A stretch of DNA of 64,000 nt from Cupriavidus campinensis (GTDB lineage: Bacteria > Pseudomonadota > Gammaproteobacteria > Burkholderiales > Burkholderiaceae): NCBI RefSeq assembly GCF_905397395.1, contig NZ_CAJPVH010000019.1, forward strand, positions 1 to 64,000, in the 5' to 3' direction. Below are positions 16,188 to 26,373 of this stretch, piece by piece (position 1 is the first letter of the stretch; each line of letters starts with the position of its first letter). A model generated the notes under the pieces. The model was not told where the DNA came from, did no database searches, and saw nothing but the letters and a program-made list of their open reading frames with translations. The position numbers and the translations under genes are program-made.

Positions 16188-16700
16188 TCAGGCGGTTTTT
16201 CTTTTGTGCGCCACCGTCATGGTGGGCATGTCGCCACGTTCGCTGGCCCCCTCCCAAAGCAGTAGCCCCTTGGCGCGCCACACGCGCTCGAAATCCCTGT
16301 CTTCCTTCGCATAGATGCTCGCGAGCTCGTTGCAACGGGCGCGGCCGATTTGCTTGTCCGCATGCAGGATGGCAACGAGCGGGCCCAGATGAATGGTGTC
16401 GAAGGACAGCACTACCGCGTTCACATCATGCGGACGGGTGTGTGACCTGAAGATCGCCTTGGGTGCCAGCAGGGTGCCATAGATCCCTTCCAGAAATCGC
16501 CGCGGCACGTTGCGCCGGAACAGCATTTTCTCGACATTGGCGACCTTCACGGCCAGTGGAAGGTCGGGAAAACCAAGTTCCAGATAGCGGCGCGGCGTGG
16601 TGCCGAGCCGGATGGCGAGCCCCATCACCGTGTTGGCCTTGTCGGTCAGCAGCGTGGCACAGGTGGTCTTGAGAACGAGATCGTAGTTGGGGTCTTTCAT
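16188..16700 (-). CDS. Orphan protein, possible MuF-C/barnase-like (PBECR) domain
   Basis: A protein of about 170 residues with no signal peptide, inserted between aat and bpt, which are usually adjacent. Its composition differs from its neighbours: lower GC and rich in Lys, Arg and Thr. I see the pattern LPLAVKVANVEKMLFRRNVP, then LLAPKAIFRSHTRP, VVLSF, GPLVAILHADK, NELASIYAKED and a C-terminal KGLLLWE. This order resembles the C-terminal nuclease-like domain of phage MuF proteins (PBECR group), where a predicted ribonuclease fold ends in a similar NxIxSxYxK motif. That reading is pattern recognition, not a search result. ATG 16700 is chosen; ATG 16718 would add six residues. No obvious antitoxin gene adjoins it. 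Confidence 0.6.
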   Translation of the reverse strand: MKDPNYDLVLKTTCATLLTDKANTVMGLAIRLGTTPRRYLELGFPDLPLAVKVANVEKMLFRRNVPRRFLEGIYGTLLAPKAIFRSHTRPHDVNAVVLSFDTIHLGPLVAILHADKQIGRARCNELASIYAKEDRDFERVWRAKGLLLWEGASERGDMPTMTVAHKRKTA

Positions 16701-16773
16701 CCGGCAGGTGAACGGCACGACACGCGAAGTAGCGAGTGTCTGCCCACCTGCCTTCAGGCGGATTTGCGCTGCG

Positions 16774-17511
16774 TCAAACAGCTGGCGCCCAGCGTGCCAG
16801 CACAGACTTGTCGAACTGCCACGGCACGATGTCGGGCTGGGCGGTGGCGGCCCGGACGTGGGCGACGAAGTCTGCGCGGGGGATGGGGCGGGCGCCGAGG
16901 GAGGCCAGGTGGTCGGTTTCCTGCTGGCAGTCGATCATCGTCACGCCGTGTTGGTCGAGGAAGGCGCAGAGCGCGGCCAGGGCGATCTTGGAGGCGTCGG
17001 TGCGCTGCGCGAACATCGACTCGCCATAGAACATGCGGCCCAGCGCCACGCCGTAGAGGCCGCCCACGCGCTCGCCCCGATACCAGCTTTCCACGGAGTG
17101 GGCGCGGCCGGCGCGGTGCAGCGCGCCGTAGGCGCTGACGATGTCGTCGGTGATCCACGTGCCGAACTGGCCGTCGCGGGCGGTCATGGCGCATGAGCGC
17201 ATCACGGCGATGAAATCATCGTCGACACGGATTTCCCAGTCGGGGTCGCGTAGCGTGCGGCGTAGTGTCTTGCGCAGCGTGGCGGAGACCTTGAGCGCCT
17301 GCGGCGTCAGCACCATGCGCGGGTCGGTGCTCCACCAGAGCACCGGCTGGCCTTCGGAATACCACGGGAAGATACCTTGCCGGTAGGCCAGCAGCAGCCG
17401 TTGCGGCGAGAGGTCGCGGCTGGCCGCGAGCAGGCCGGGTGCATCGCTGGCCGGGCCGAGCGCCCGCTCGACAGGCGGAAACGGGTCCTGTGGGTCCAGC
17501 CAGGTGATCAT
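16774..17511 (-). CDS. aat: Leucyl/phenylalanyl-tRNA-protein transferase
   Basis: A 245-residue cytosolic enzyme that adds Leu or Phe from tRNA to N-terminal Lys or Arg of substrate proteins for ClpAP degradation. Family signatures include the N-terminal [64 protein letters not shown] and the C-terminal acidic active-site region [17 protein letters not shown]. The length is normal for the family. It precedes the orphan gene and bpt on the minus strand and follows the Nudix gene by 24 bases, so all may be co-transcribed. Confidence 0.95.
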   Translation of the reverse strand: MITWLDPQDPFPPVERALGPASDAPGLLAASRDLSPQRLLLAYRQGIFPWYSEGQPVLWWSTDPRMVLTPQALKVSATLRKTLRRTLRDPDWEIRVDDDFIAVMRSCAMTARDGQFGTWITDDIVSAYGALHRAGRAHSVESWYRGERVGGLYGVALGRMFYGESMFAQRTDASKIALAALCAFLDQHGVTMIDCQQETDHLASLGARPIPRADFVAHVRAATAQPDIVPWQFDKSVLARWAPAV

Positions 17512-17535
17512 GGGGCGGCGGGGCGTCGCCCGGGT

Positions 17536-18177
17536 TCAGGGGGTGACGGGCGGCGAGGCGGGCGACGTGGCCTGGGACGCCTCGGCCGCCGACAGCGGCG
17601 TCACCGTGGCACGGCTGGTCAGCGGCCGCATCGGCTTGTCGATGTCGAGGCTGTGCAGGCGGAAGCTGCCATCGGCGATCCGGCCTGCCGCGCGGTCGGC
17701 GAAGAAGCAGCGCAGCGTGTGGATGACGGTGGGAAAGGCCAGGTCGTCCCAGGGCACATCGGCTTCATCGACCAGCTTGACCTCGAGGCTTTCCTCGCCC
17801 GGGGCGATGTCCAGGTCCTGCATCGTCGCCAGGTAGAACAGATGCACCTGGTGCACGTGCGGCACGTTGAGGATCGAGAACAGTTCGCCCACTTCCACGC
17901 GGGCGCCGGCTTCCTCGAGGGTCTCGCGCGAGGCGGCCTGGGCCGTGGTCTCGCCAATCTCCATGAAGCCGGCCGGCAGCGTCCAGAACCCGTAGCGGGG
18001 CTCGATGGCGCGCTTGCAGATCAGGATCTTGTCTTCCCAGACCGGGATCGTGCCCACGACGTTGCGGGGATTGACATAGTGGATGGTGCCGCAGCCGTCG
18101 CATACGCTGCGCGGGCGATTGTCGCCTTCGGGTACGCGCAGGACAACCGCATGACCACAGTTCGAGCAGAATTTCAT
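17536..18177 (-). CDS. Nudix hydrolase with N-terminal zinc ribbon
   Basis: A 213-residue pyrophosphohydrolase. The N-terminus has a zinc ribbon made by CSNCG and CDGCG (within residues 4-32), followed by the Nudix domain. The Nudix box is seen as GFMEIGETTAQAASRETLEEAG, listed here by its elements: G, five residues, E, seven residues, RETLEE and AG. The arrangement resembles NudC-like and ADP-ribose pyrophosphatase-like proteins, but the substrate is not predictable. The C-terminus is Ala/Ser/Thr-rich low-complexity sequence. It sits 24 bases before aat. Confidence 0.92.
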   Translation of the reverse strand: MKFCSNCGHAVVLRVPEGDNRPRSVCDGCGTIHYVNPRNVVGTIPVWEDKILICKRAIEPRYGFWTLPAGFMEIGETTAQAASRETLEEAGARVEVGELFSILNVPHVHQVHLFYLATMQDLDIAPGEESLEVKLVDEADVPWDDLAFPTVIHTLRCFFADRAAGRIADGSFRLHSLDIDKPMRPLTSRATVTPLSAAEASQATSPASPPVTP

Positions 18178-18285
18178 GAGGGGCGTCCGGGAGGAATGGC
18201 GCCAAGTGTATCACCGCGCCGCCCGGCCGCTGTGGGCGCGATGTGCGCTCCTGGGGTGCACATCGCGCTGTCTCGGGGAGGCGGG

Positions 18286-18588
18286 TTACTTGCGCTGGGT
18301 TGCCTTTGCGCCGCCTGCCGCGCCCGGGCCGGCAGTCGGCACCCAGTCCTCGGGGCGGTCTGGCGGCACGATGTCCGCCTTGCCCTTGCGGGGGTCTGGC
18401 AGGTTGACCGGCGCGGGCCGGTCGTTGCGGTGACCCTTTGCGCCGTGGGCCGGCTTCTGGGCCGTCGGCTTGGCCTGGGTATGGCTGCCGCCGCTGCCTT
18501 GGGCGAAGGCCGCGCCGCCCGCCAGCGCGGCACAAACCGTGCAAGCCGCCGCCCAGATCGCCATCGATTTCGTGCTACGCATGGTCAT
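18286..18588 (-). CDS. Small secreted Pro/Lys-rich protein of unknown function
   Basis: A 100-residue protein with a signal peptide (MTMRSTKSMAIWAAACTVCA, cleavage after AAFA) and a short, basic, proline-rich mature region without predicted structure (PAPVNLPDPRKGKADIVPP, then DRPEDWVP). A GGAGAAA ribosome-binding site stands before ATG 18588. No family recognised. It is transcribed away from the large exported protein gene that begins 213 bases upstream on the other strand. Confidence 0.7.
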   Translation of the reverse strand: MTMRSTKSMAIWAAACTVCAALAGGAAFAQGSGGSHTQAKPTAQKPAHGAKGHRNDRPAPVNLPDPRKGKADIVPPDRPEDWVPTAGPGAAGGAKATQRK

Positions 18589-18800
18589 GTTGGTTTCTCC
18601 TTCAGTGACGTGTGAGATGAACCCTACGGACCTCGGGCGTCTACCGCCATGGATTGACCTTGGAAAGTGATGCATGTTGCATCCCCGGCGTCTTGAACAT
18701 GACCCGCATCAAGTCTGTGGCGATTACGTTCCCTGCGCCCTCGCCTGAATGGACGGCGATGCCTACCATCGGCCGCTTCATTCCAACGCGGAGCAGAAAG

Positions 18801-20435
18801 ATGAAAACAAGACACGTGGTGCGGTTCAGTGGAACCGCCCTGGCAATGGCCATGCTGCTGGGCGCGAGCGTCCCGGCGATGGCCGTGACGGCGAAGGAGG
18901 GCGGCGCCGCCGTCAGCAAGCCTCGCCCCAATCCCTTCCTTGCCGCGGAAGCGTACGCGCTCACCCATTTCGACCCCGCTCAGACCGACGTGATGCCTTA
19001 TGCGCTCCCGCGCGGCACCTTCCATGTCGATCTGCGCAAGGCGCCGCGTGTGCAGGCCGGGCCGATCAGCATCATGACGCTGGCCACGCCCTCACCGCGC
19101 TATATGTGGGCGGCCTCCACGGGCGGTGTCTCCTATGTGGATGTCAGCAATGGCGGCTGGCGCGAGGTAGCCCGGCTGCCGGACCCGGACGCCAAGCCGC
19201 TGCCCGCCGGTCTGCTCGACAAGATCCTCGCCGAGCCGCTGGACGATGTCGCGCGCGTGGAGAAGGCGGTCAAGACCGACCTGGCGCTGGACCGCAAGCG
19301 GATCAGCGCCAATATCTACGTGGTGTCGGGCAAGGATGGCGTGCTGTATGCGACCAATCGCTCCGCGGTCCGCGCCTATGGGCTGATCGATCCGAAGCGC
19401 CCGGAAGCCGGCATCAAGCTATTGCGGACGATCGATCTCAAGGACCGCCTGACCGCGCTCGAGAATGCCGGCGGCGTGATGCTGAATATGACGTATGACG
19501 GGAATTTGGTGGTGGCCGCCGCGCAGTCCATCCGCGTGCTCGACCGCGATTTCAAGCCCGTCGGCGACGCTTTCCAGTTCCCGGAAGGGGAGATCGTCTC
19601 CAACGCGATGGCCGTCGATGAGAAGAACGGGATCTATATCGCTTCCGACAAGATGATGCGCAAGCTGGTGTGGACCGGGAAGACGCTGTCCCGCGACGCC
19701 GCCCACGGCGCCTGGGAATCGGCCTATGACTCGGGCCAGACGCCGATGCCGAGCGTGAAGTTCGGCAACGGCACGGGCTCCACGCCGACCCTGATGGGCT
19801 TTGGCGACGATGCGGACAAGCTGGTGGTCATCACCGACGGCTCGGACCGCATGAAGCTGGTGGCGTTCTGGCGCGATGAGATCCCGGCCGGCTTCACGCA
19901 GCGGCCCGGCACGAAGTCGAGCCGCATTGCCGATCAGATCCAGGTCACCTGCGGGCTGCCGGCCAGCACGCCCTACGTCCAGTCCGAGCAATCGGTGGTG
20001 GCACTGGGCTACGGCGCCTTCGTGGTGAACAATATCCGGCCGAAGGGCGTGGCCGATCGGCTGGTCGATGTTCTCGCGGGCGGCCCGGCGCTGACGCCGG
20101 CCACCGGGGCGGAGCGCTTCGAGTGGGATACGAAGACCAAGGGGTGGCGCTCGGTGTGGACGCGCAATGATGTGGTGTCCACGAGCATGGTCCCGACCGT
20201 GAGCGGGCCATCGCGGATCGTGTTCGTGAATGGCTACGCCAAGAAGGATGGCTGGGAAGTGACCGGGATGGACTGGGAAACCGGCAAGACGGTCCATCGC
20301 TCGATCTTCGGGCAGGACAATCTGGGCAACGGCGCCTATGCGCTGATCCAGTCGTTGCCGAATGGCGACCTGCTGTTCAACAGCGTTGGTGGCCCGACGC
20401 GCGTGAGGTACGGGGCGACCGCCAAATCCAAATAA
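18801..20435 (+). CDS. Large exported protein, beta-propeller-like, unknown function (paralogue A)
   Basis: A 544-residue protein with a signal peptide (residues 1-28, ending VPAMA). The mature protein starts with the block NPFLAAEAYALTHFDPAQTD and continues with repeated strand-rich units ending in patterns such as DGNLVVAAAQSIRVLD, DEKNGIYIASDKMMRKLVW and DADKLVVITDGSDRMKLVAFW, which suggest a beta-propeller of the SMP-30/YncE kind. Only one Cys is visible in the mature part (QVTCGLP). The C-terminus reads PNGDLLFNSVGGPTRVRYG. A paralogue at 37157-38749 shares these blocks in order. The start at 18801 is preceded by GAGCAGAAAG; upstream in-frame codons lack a signal peptide. A bidirectional terminator follows. 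Confidence 0.8.
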   Translation: MKTRHVVRFSGTALAMAMLLGASVPAMAVTAKEGGAAVSKPRPNPFLAAEAYALTHFDPAQTDVMPYALPRGTFHVDLRKAPRVQAGPISIMTLATPSPRYMWAASTGGVSYVDVSNGGWREVARLPDPDAKPLPAGLLDKILAEPLDDVARVEKAVKTDLALDRKRISANIYVVSGKDGVLYATNRSAVRAYGLIDPKRPEAGIKLLRTIDLKDRLTALENAGGVMLNMTYDGNLVVAAAQSIRVLDRDFKPVGDAFQFPEGEIVSNAMAVDEKNGIYIASDKMMRKLVWTGKTLSRDAAHGAWESAYDSGQTPMPSVKFGNGTGSTPTLMGFGDDADKLVVITDGSDRMKLVAFWRDEIPAGFTQRPGTKSSRIADQIQVTCGLPASTPYVQSEQSVVALGYGAFVVNNIRPKGVADRLVDVLAGGPALTPATGAERFEWDTKTKGWRSVWTRNDVVSTSMVPTVSGPSRIVFVNGYAKKDGWEVTGMDWETGKTVHRSIFGQDNLGNGAYALIQSLPNGDLLFNSVGGPTRVRYGATAKSK

Positions 20436-20454
20436 GTGATCGGATAGAAAACAA

Positions 20455-20482
20455 AAAACCCGCCTGAATGGGCGGGTTTTCT
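20455..20482. terminator. Bidirectional terminator between paralogue A and tRNA-fMet
   Basis: The 10-bp stem AAAACCCGCC (20455-20464) with GGCGGGTTTT (20471-20480) and a 6-base loop has an A-run on one side and a T-run on the other, so it can act on both strands. Confidence 0.9.
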
Positions 20483-20507
20483 TGTTGCTGCTTGTTCGTT
20501 CCGGCGG

Positions 20508-20585
<78 letters not shown>

Positions 20586-20709
20586 TCCGTCGAAGCTGAG
20601 AGTATATGGCAACCGTTTGCGCAATGCAACACCTTTGTCTCTCGGCTTCTGATGAGTACCGTGCAAGCGGCACCCGTCTTCCTGTTAGAGCGTTTCGCAG
20701 GGGGCGCGT

Positions 20710-21459
20710 TCAGGTCGATTTCGGGGTTTCGCTTGTGCGCTGCCACAGCGTCGCTTCGAACTCGAAACTGTCGCGCTGCTGCAGGTCGTCGCGTTGCCAG
20801 ATCACGCGGTCCGGCCGAACGGTCAGCATCCACGTGGTGGTGGCGAGCGGGTTGGGCTGGTCGAAGGCGCGTGGCGTCAGCACCGCCGCACACGGGCCGC
20901 GCTCGGGGTCGCGTACGGAGGTGTAGCGGATCAGGCCCAGCCCGGCTTCGCGCGCCAGACGGCCAAAGGCCTGGCAGGGCGCGTGGTCGTCCGGGTCGAT
21001 CCAGCGGGGGTCTTCATGGAATGGGGCGGCGTCCAGCGCCACGCCATCGGTCTTCACGCTGACCTGGAACAGTGTCTGCGCGCGGGCGTCGATGCGGGGC
21101 AGCGCGGGGCTGTCGAGCAAGAAGCGCCAGCGCCAGTAGCCCAGTTCGGCACAGGCCGTGCGGATGGCGTCGGCGCCATAGAACACGCCCGGGTCTTGCC
21201 CGCCGCGAAAGCGCGAGCCCCAGGGCGAGGGCGGATAGCGGAAGGGCGTGAAGATCAGGTAATGGAGGTGGCGTGCGTCGGCAGGCACGGCAGGCTTGCC
21301 GGCGTCGAGCACGGCTTCGAGCACGGCCTGTTCCTCGAGGCTGTCCACCAGGGGCATGGTCGAGACCACATGCTGGGCCTCCACCGCCCGCCACAGTTTG
21401 AGCGCGTACGGCTTGCGCTCAGATGCGACCGCGGGTGGCGTCCAGATAGTGAACGACAC
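20710..21459 (-). CDS. RES-domain toxin (NAD+-degrading type), toxin of a type II pair
   Basis: A 249-residue protein with a RES domain. Characterised RES toxins deplete NAD+ or ADP-ribosylate targets; which applies here is unknown. Family positions visible are the Arg in LKLWRAVEAQH, the block FTPFRYPPSPWGSRFRGG, the acidic/aromatic GVFYGADAIRTACAELGYWR and the Ser in IRYTSVRDPERG. The family name comes from conserved Arg, Glu and Ser. The reading frame overlaps the 3' end of the antitoxin gene by 41 bases, so translation is coupled. It lies 125 bases from tRNA-fMet. Confidence 0.88.
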   Translation of the reverse strand: MSFTIWTPPAVASERKPYALKLWRAVEAQHVVSTMPLVDSLEEQAVLEAVLDAGKPAVPADARHLHYLIFTPFRYPPSPWGSRFRGGQDPGVFYGADAIRTACAELGYWRWRFLLDSPALPRIDARAQTLFQVSVKTDGVALDAAPFHEDPRWIDPDDHAPCQAFGRLAREAGLGLIRYTSVRDPERGPCAAVLTPRAFDQPNPLATTTWMLTVRPDRVIWQRDDLQQRDSFEFEATLWQRTSETPKST

Positions 21460-21808
21460 GTACGAGTCCTTCCGTGGTGCGAATCAGTTCGAGCGGCTTG
21501 CCGCCGAGCGCGAGGTTGTCATGGGTGAGCCACAGCCGCGCCTGCTCGTCGTGGCCGAGGATGGCATCGAGCGAGCGGAACAGGCGCACGAACAGCACGC
21601 CGAATTCCCACTCCTTGCGGTGCGCATCAAGCACATAGCCGCCGGACGCCATGCGCGAGACCGACGCGGTGCTGATGCCCAGCACGCTGGCCACGATGGC
21701 CTGGCTGATGCCAAGAAAGCCTGCCGCGCGCATCACGGCCTTGGTGAGCGTGGCGCCGGGGTTCACGCCGCCGGCGGGCTCGGTCTCCGGAATCTGATGA
21801 GATTGCAT
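21419..21808 (-). CDS. Xre/MbcA/ParS-family antitoxin paired with RES toxin
   Basis: A 129-residue antitoxin and probable autorepressor. The N-terminal half has a helix-turn-helix (ISQAIVASVLGISTASVSRM). The C-terminal toxin-binding (DUF2384) part reads ARLWLTHDNLALGGKPLELI and TTEGLVRVVHYLDATRGRI, a close fit to the family pattern. A strong ribosome-binding site (AAAGGAG) and a perfect TATAAT -10 lie upstream, with an inverted repeat that fits autoregulation. The gene precedes the toxin, the usual order for RES/Xre pairs. Confidence 0.9.
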   Translation of the reverse strand: MQSHQIPETEPAGGVNPGATLTKAVMRAAGFLGISQAIVASVLGISTASVSRMASGGYVLDAHRKEWEFGVLFVRLFRSLDAILGHDEQARLWLTHDNLALGGKPLELIRTTEGLVRVVHYLDATRGRI

Positions 21809-21843
21809 CGCCTATGCTCCTTTCTTGGGAAACATTATAGGCG
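21809..21843 (-). promoter_or_regulatory. Antitoxin promoter with 7-bp inverted-repeat operator
   Basis: On the minus strand, TATAAT (21834-21839) lies about 25 bases before the antitoxin ATG. The arms CGCCTAT (21809-21815) and ATAGGCG (21837-21843) form a perfect inverted repeat spanning from the start codon to the -10. A further ATAGGC at 21871-21876 and the palindrome TAGGTGCCTA (21880-21889) extend the pattern into the end of boxA. This is a likely autorepression site. Confidence 0.6.
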
Positions 21844-21886
21844 GTGTATTTCAGAAGGAAAGGCCGTGACATAGGCCGATAGGTGC

Positions 21887-23155
21887 CTAATACGTCTCAA
21901 TATGAAGCCGGCCCTCGGCGCGCAGCGTGGCCTCCAGGTCCGGCCAGGACTGGCCTGCCGCCGCGCGGACCTCGGCGAACGCGGCCAGCACGCCTTCCTC
22001 CATCCCCTTCAGGCCGCAGATGTACACATGGCCATGCGGGTCGGCCAGCAGCGCGGCCACCTGCGGGCCCGCTTCGCGTATCGCATCCTGCACATAGCGG
22101 CGCGGCATCTCGGCATCGCGGGAGAAAGCGAAGTGAATGTCGAGGAAGTCCTTGGGCAGCTTCAGCAGCGGGCCGAAGTAGGGCAATTCGCGCTGGTTGC
22201 GTGCGCCGAAGAACAGCAGGCGGCGCCCATCGAAACTCGCCATGTTGCGACGCATGCGCTCGGTCATCGCCCGCATTGGCGCGGAGCCGGTGCCCGTGCA
22301 GATCATCATCACGCTGGCCTCGCGGTGGTTCGGCATCAGGAAAGTGCTACCGAAGGGGCCGACGACCTGCACCGTGTCGCCCTTGGCCAGGTCGCACAGG
22401 AAATTCGACGCCACGCCGCGTACCGGCTGCCCGTCGTGGTCCTGGTCCACGCGCTTCACGGTCAGCGCGAGGTTGTTGTAGCCGGGGCGCTCGCCGTCGC
22501 GCGGGCTGGCCACCGAGTACATGCGGATGTAGTGCGGCTTGCCCGACGCATCGGTACCGGGCGGCACGATGCCGATGGCCTGCCCCTCCAGCACCGGGAA
22601 GAACTGGTTGCCGAAGTCCAGCACGATGTGATGGATGTCGCTCGACGCGTCCTCGGCCGTCAGCCGGTAGTTGCCGGCCACCGTGGCCGACACCGGCGCG
22701 CGCACGCCATGCAGGTTGACATAGGGATGCGCGGCCGACCACGGCGCCTTGGGCGAGGTGTGGCGGCTGGTCTCCACGGCCTGCACGTCGCTGGCGGGCG
22801 CCGTGCCAGCCCCGGCGGCGGCCTGGGCGAGTGCCTCGGCGGCAGTCGCGGAGGCGGAGGTTGCCGCGTCGATCTCCGCCTCGGGCAGCGGCACCTCGGG
22901 CGGCAGCTCATCCCAGAGCAGTTGGGCGTCGATCGGATACGCCTCGCCGCGCAGCATCGTGCGCCAGTTGTCGATGGCGCCCGTCGGGCAGGGCGACAGG
23001 CACGCGTTGCAGCCGTTGCAGACCTCGGCCTTGACCACGTAGTTGCGGTCGTCGTGGGTGATGGCGTCGATCGGGCAGGTGTCTTCGCAGGTGTTGCAGC
23101 GAATGCAGATTTCCGGATCGATCAGGTGCTGCTTGATGATGTCGGGCGCGCCCAT
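21887..23155 (-). CDS. boxA: Benzoyl-CoA 2,3-epoxidase reductase subunit BoxA
   Basis: A 422-residue NADPH-dependent iron-sulfur flavoprotein that supplies electrons to BoxB in the aerobic benzoyl-CoA pathway. Two 4Fe-4S sites are at residues 17-28 ([12 protein letters not shown]) and 46-57 ([12 protein letters not shown]). An Ala/Thr-rich linker follows, then a ferredoxin-NADP reductase module ([14 protein letters not shown] for [20 protein letters not shown] and [13 protein letters not shown] for NADPH). It ends in a conserved aromatic residue (HIETY). It is the last gene of boxRCBA on the minus strand, 21 bases after boxB. Confidence 0.96.
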   Translation of the reverse strand: MGAPDIIKQHLIDPEICIRCNTCEDTCPIDAITHDDRNYVVKAEVCNGCNACLSPCPTGAIDNWRTMLRGEAYPIDAQLLWDELPPEVPLPEAEIDAATSASATAAEALAQAAAGAGTAPASDVQAVETSRHTSPKAPWSAAHPYVNLHGVRAPVSATVAGNYRLTAEDASSDIHHIVLDFGNQFFPVLEGQAIGIVPPGTDASGKPHYIRMYSVASPRDGERPGYNNLALTVKRVDQDHDGQPVRGVASNFLCDLAKGDTVQVVGPFGSTFLMPNHREASVMMICTGTGSAPMRAMTERMRRNMASFDGRRLLFFGARNQRELPYFGPLLKLPKDFLDIHFAFSRDAEMPRRYVQDAIREAGPQVAALLADPHGHVYICGLKGMEEGVLAAFAEVRAAAGQSWPDLEATLRAEGRLHIETY

Positions 23156-23176
23156 GTCTGCCTCTTGTCCAGTGAT

Positions 23177-24601
<1,425 letters not shown>

Positions 24602-24646
24602 GGCCGGGGTCTCCTTGGTCTTTTGTCGAAGGATCGAAGGGGGCGG

Positions 24647-26305
24647 TCAGACCCGGTCCCAGTCGAAACGTGCCTTGTTGCCGGTGCCGAATACCTTGAG
24701 CGCGCCTTGCTCGCCCACGGCGTTGGGTCGATTGAAGATCCAGTTCTGCCAGGCGGTGAGCCGGCCGAAAATGCGCGTCTCCATGGTCTCGCGCGGGCCG
24801 AAGCGCAGGTTGGCTTCCAGGCCGGTGAGGGCGTCGGGGGAGAGGCTCGCGCGTTCCTCCAGCGCGATGCGGATCTCGTCTTCCCAGTCGATGTCGTCCG
24901 GCGCGGCCGTCACCAGCCCCAGCGCCTCGGCCTGCGCGCCGTCCAGCGGCTGGCCGACCTGGGCGCGTACAGCCTCGATGGCGGCGGCGTCTTCATAGAA
25001 GCGCGCGGCGAGCCGCGAGAGGCCGTTCGGCATCGGATATCGTCCGAAATTGGCCCCATGGGGGACCAGGCGCGGCGTCGTCTCCGGGTCATCCGGCAGT
25101 TGGAGCATGTAGCTGCGGTCGGCGGCCAGCGCCAGTTCGAGCAGGGTGCCGGCGAAGCAGGAGCTCGGCTCGATCAGCGCGAACAGGCTGCGCGACGAGA
25201 CGTCCAGCCGCGCCAGCGTCCGGCGCAGCATGCCGATGGTCTCGCGCACGAACCAGTGGCTGGCGTGGGCATCCATCAGCGTATCGGCCGCCAGCACCTC
25301 GGCGGCATCGCCCTCGGTCTTGAGGATCCACATGCCGATATCGAGGTGATTGGTGCGCAGCGTGAGGATGGCGTCGTCGAGTTCGCGCGCCATCTTGAGC
25401 GGCCACCACTGGGCGCCGGCGGCCAGGATGGCGTCGAGGTCGCGGGGCTGGTCGGCGGCGGGTGCCGAGACCGTCAGCGTGGCGCGGCGCGCGGCGGTGT
25501 CGATCTCCACGCGCACGGTGTCGTAGCGGTAGCCATCGGCGGCGTCCTGTCTTGTTAGTGGCGTTAGCGGCACACCTTTGGCGTCGGCAGGGCGGTCGCT
25601 CAGGGCGGCCAGCGCCTGCGCCCGCTCGCGCACGTGTTCGGTGAAGCGCGCGGGTTTGACCACATCGTCCACCAGCTTCCAGTCCTTGGCGCGCTGGCCG
25701 CGCACGCCCTCGGTGGTCAGGCAGAAGATGTCGGCGTGGTCGCGGCGCACGCGGCGCTTGTCGGTCACGCGCGTCAGGCCGCCGGTGCCGGGCAGCACGC
25801 CGAGCAGCGGCACTTCGGGCAGGCTGACCGCGGAGGAGCGGTCATCCACCAGCAGGATTTCATCGCAAGCCAGCGCCAGTTCGTACCCGCCGCCGGCCGT
25901 GGTGCCGTTGCAGGCGGCGATGAACTTGATGCCGGAATGGCGGCTGGCGTCCTCGATGCCGTTGCGTGTCTCGTTGGTGAACTTGCAGAAGTTCACCTTC
26001 CAGGCGTGGCTGGACTTGCCGAGCATGAAGATATTGGCGCCCGAGCAGAAAATGCGCTCGCGGGCGCTGGTCAGCACCACGGTGCGCACTTCGGGATGCT
26101 CGAAGCGGATGCGTTGCAGGGCGTCGTGCAGTTCGATATCGACGCCAAGATCGTAGGAATTCAGCTTCAGCGCGTAGCCGGGCCGCAGACCGCCTTCCTC
26201 GTCCACGTTCATGGACAGCGTGGCGACGGGACCGTCAAAGGTCAGCAGCCAGTGGCGATATTGGGACGGATGGCGCGCAAAGGTAACCGGGGCCGGGACC
26301 GACAT
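24647..26305 (-). CDS. boxC: 2,3-epoxybenzoyl-CoA dihydrolase BoxC
   Basis: A 552-residue member of the crotonase superfamily that opens the epoxybenzoyl-CoA ring to a dialdehyde-CoA intermediate and formate. The N-terminal crotonase fold shows SAREERIFCSGANIFMLGKS-like elements (seen as SARERIFCSGANIFMLG) and the oxyanion motif NGTTAGGGYELALACDEILL. The C-terminal half contains a second degenerate crotonase unit (EPSSCFAGTLLELALAADRS). Length is normal. It is the first box catabolic gene downstream of the regulator boxR and its gap carries candidate operators. Confidence 0.96.
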   Translation of the reverse strand: MSVPAPVTFARHPSQYRHWLLTFDGPVATLSMNVDEEGGLRPGYALKLNSYDLGVDIELHDALQRIRFEHPEVRTVVLTSARERIFCSGANIFMLGKSSHAWKVNFCKFTNETRNGIEDASRHSGIKFIAACNGTTAGGGYELALACDEILLVDDRSSAVSLPEVPLLGVLPGTGGLTRVTDKRRVRRDHADIFCLTTEGVRGQRAKDWKLVDDVVKPARFTEHVRERAQALAALSDRPADAKGVPLTPLTRQDAADGYRYDTVRVEIDTAARRATLTVSAPAADQPRDLDAILAAGAQWWPLKMARELDDAILTLRTNHLDIGMWILKTEGDAAEVLAADTLMDAHASHWFVRETIGMLRRTLARLDVSSRSLFALIEPSSCFAGTLLELALAADRSYMLQLPDDPETTPRLVPHGANFGRYPMPNGLSRLAARFYEDAAAIEAVRAQVGQPLDGAQAEALGLVTAAPDDIDWEDEIRIALEERASLSPDALTGLEANLRFGPRETMETRIFGRLTAWQNWIFNRPNAVGEQGALKVFGTGNKARFDWDRV

Positions 26306-26322
26306 GGGGCGTGTCTCCTTGA

Positions 26323-26364
26323 TGCACTATAGTGCTTTCATCTTTGCGATGAAATATAGTGCAT
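26323..26364. promoter_or_regulatory. Candidate BoxR operators upstream of boxC
   Basis: A 12-bp perfect palindrome, GCACTATAGTGC (26324-26335), is followed by the decamer ATATAGTGCA (26354-26363). The same decamer appears exactly at 27475-27484 in the boxR/ligase divergent region. BoxR/BzdR regulators are known to use TGCA-containing operators, so these are good candidates. The promoter itself is not clearly resolved. Confidence 0.55.
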
Positions 26365-26373
26365 CATCGGGGG

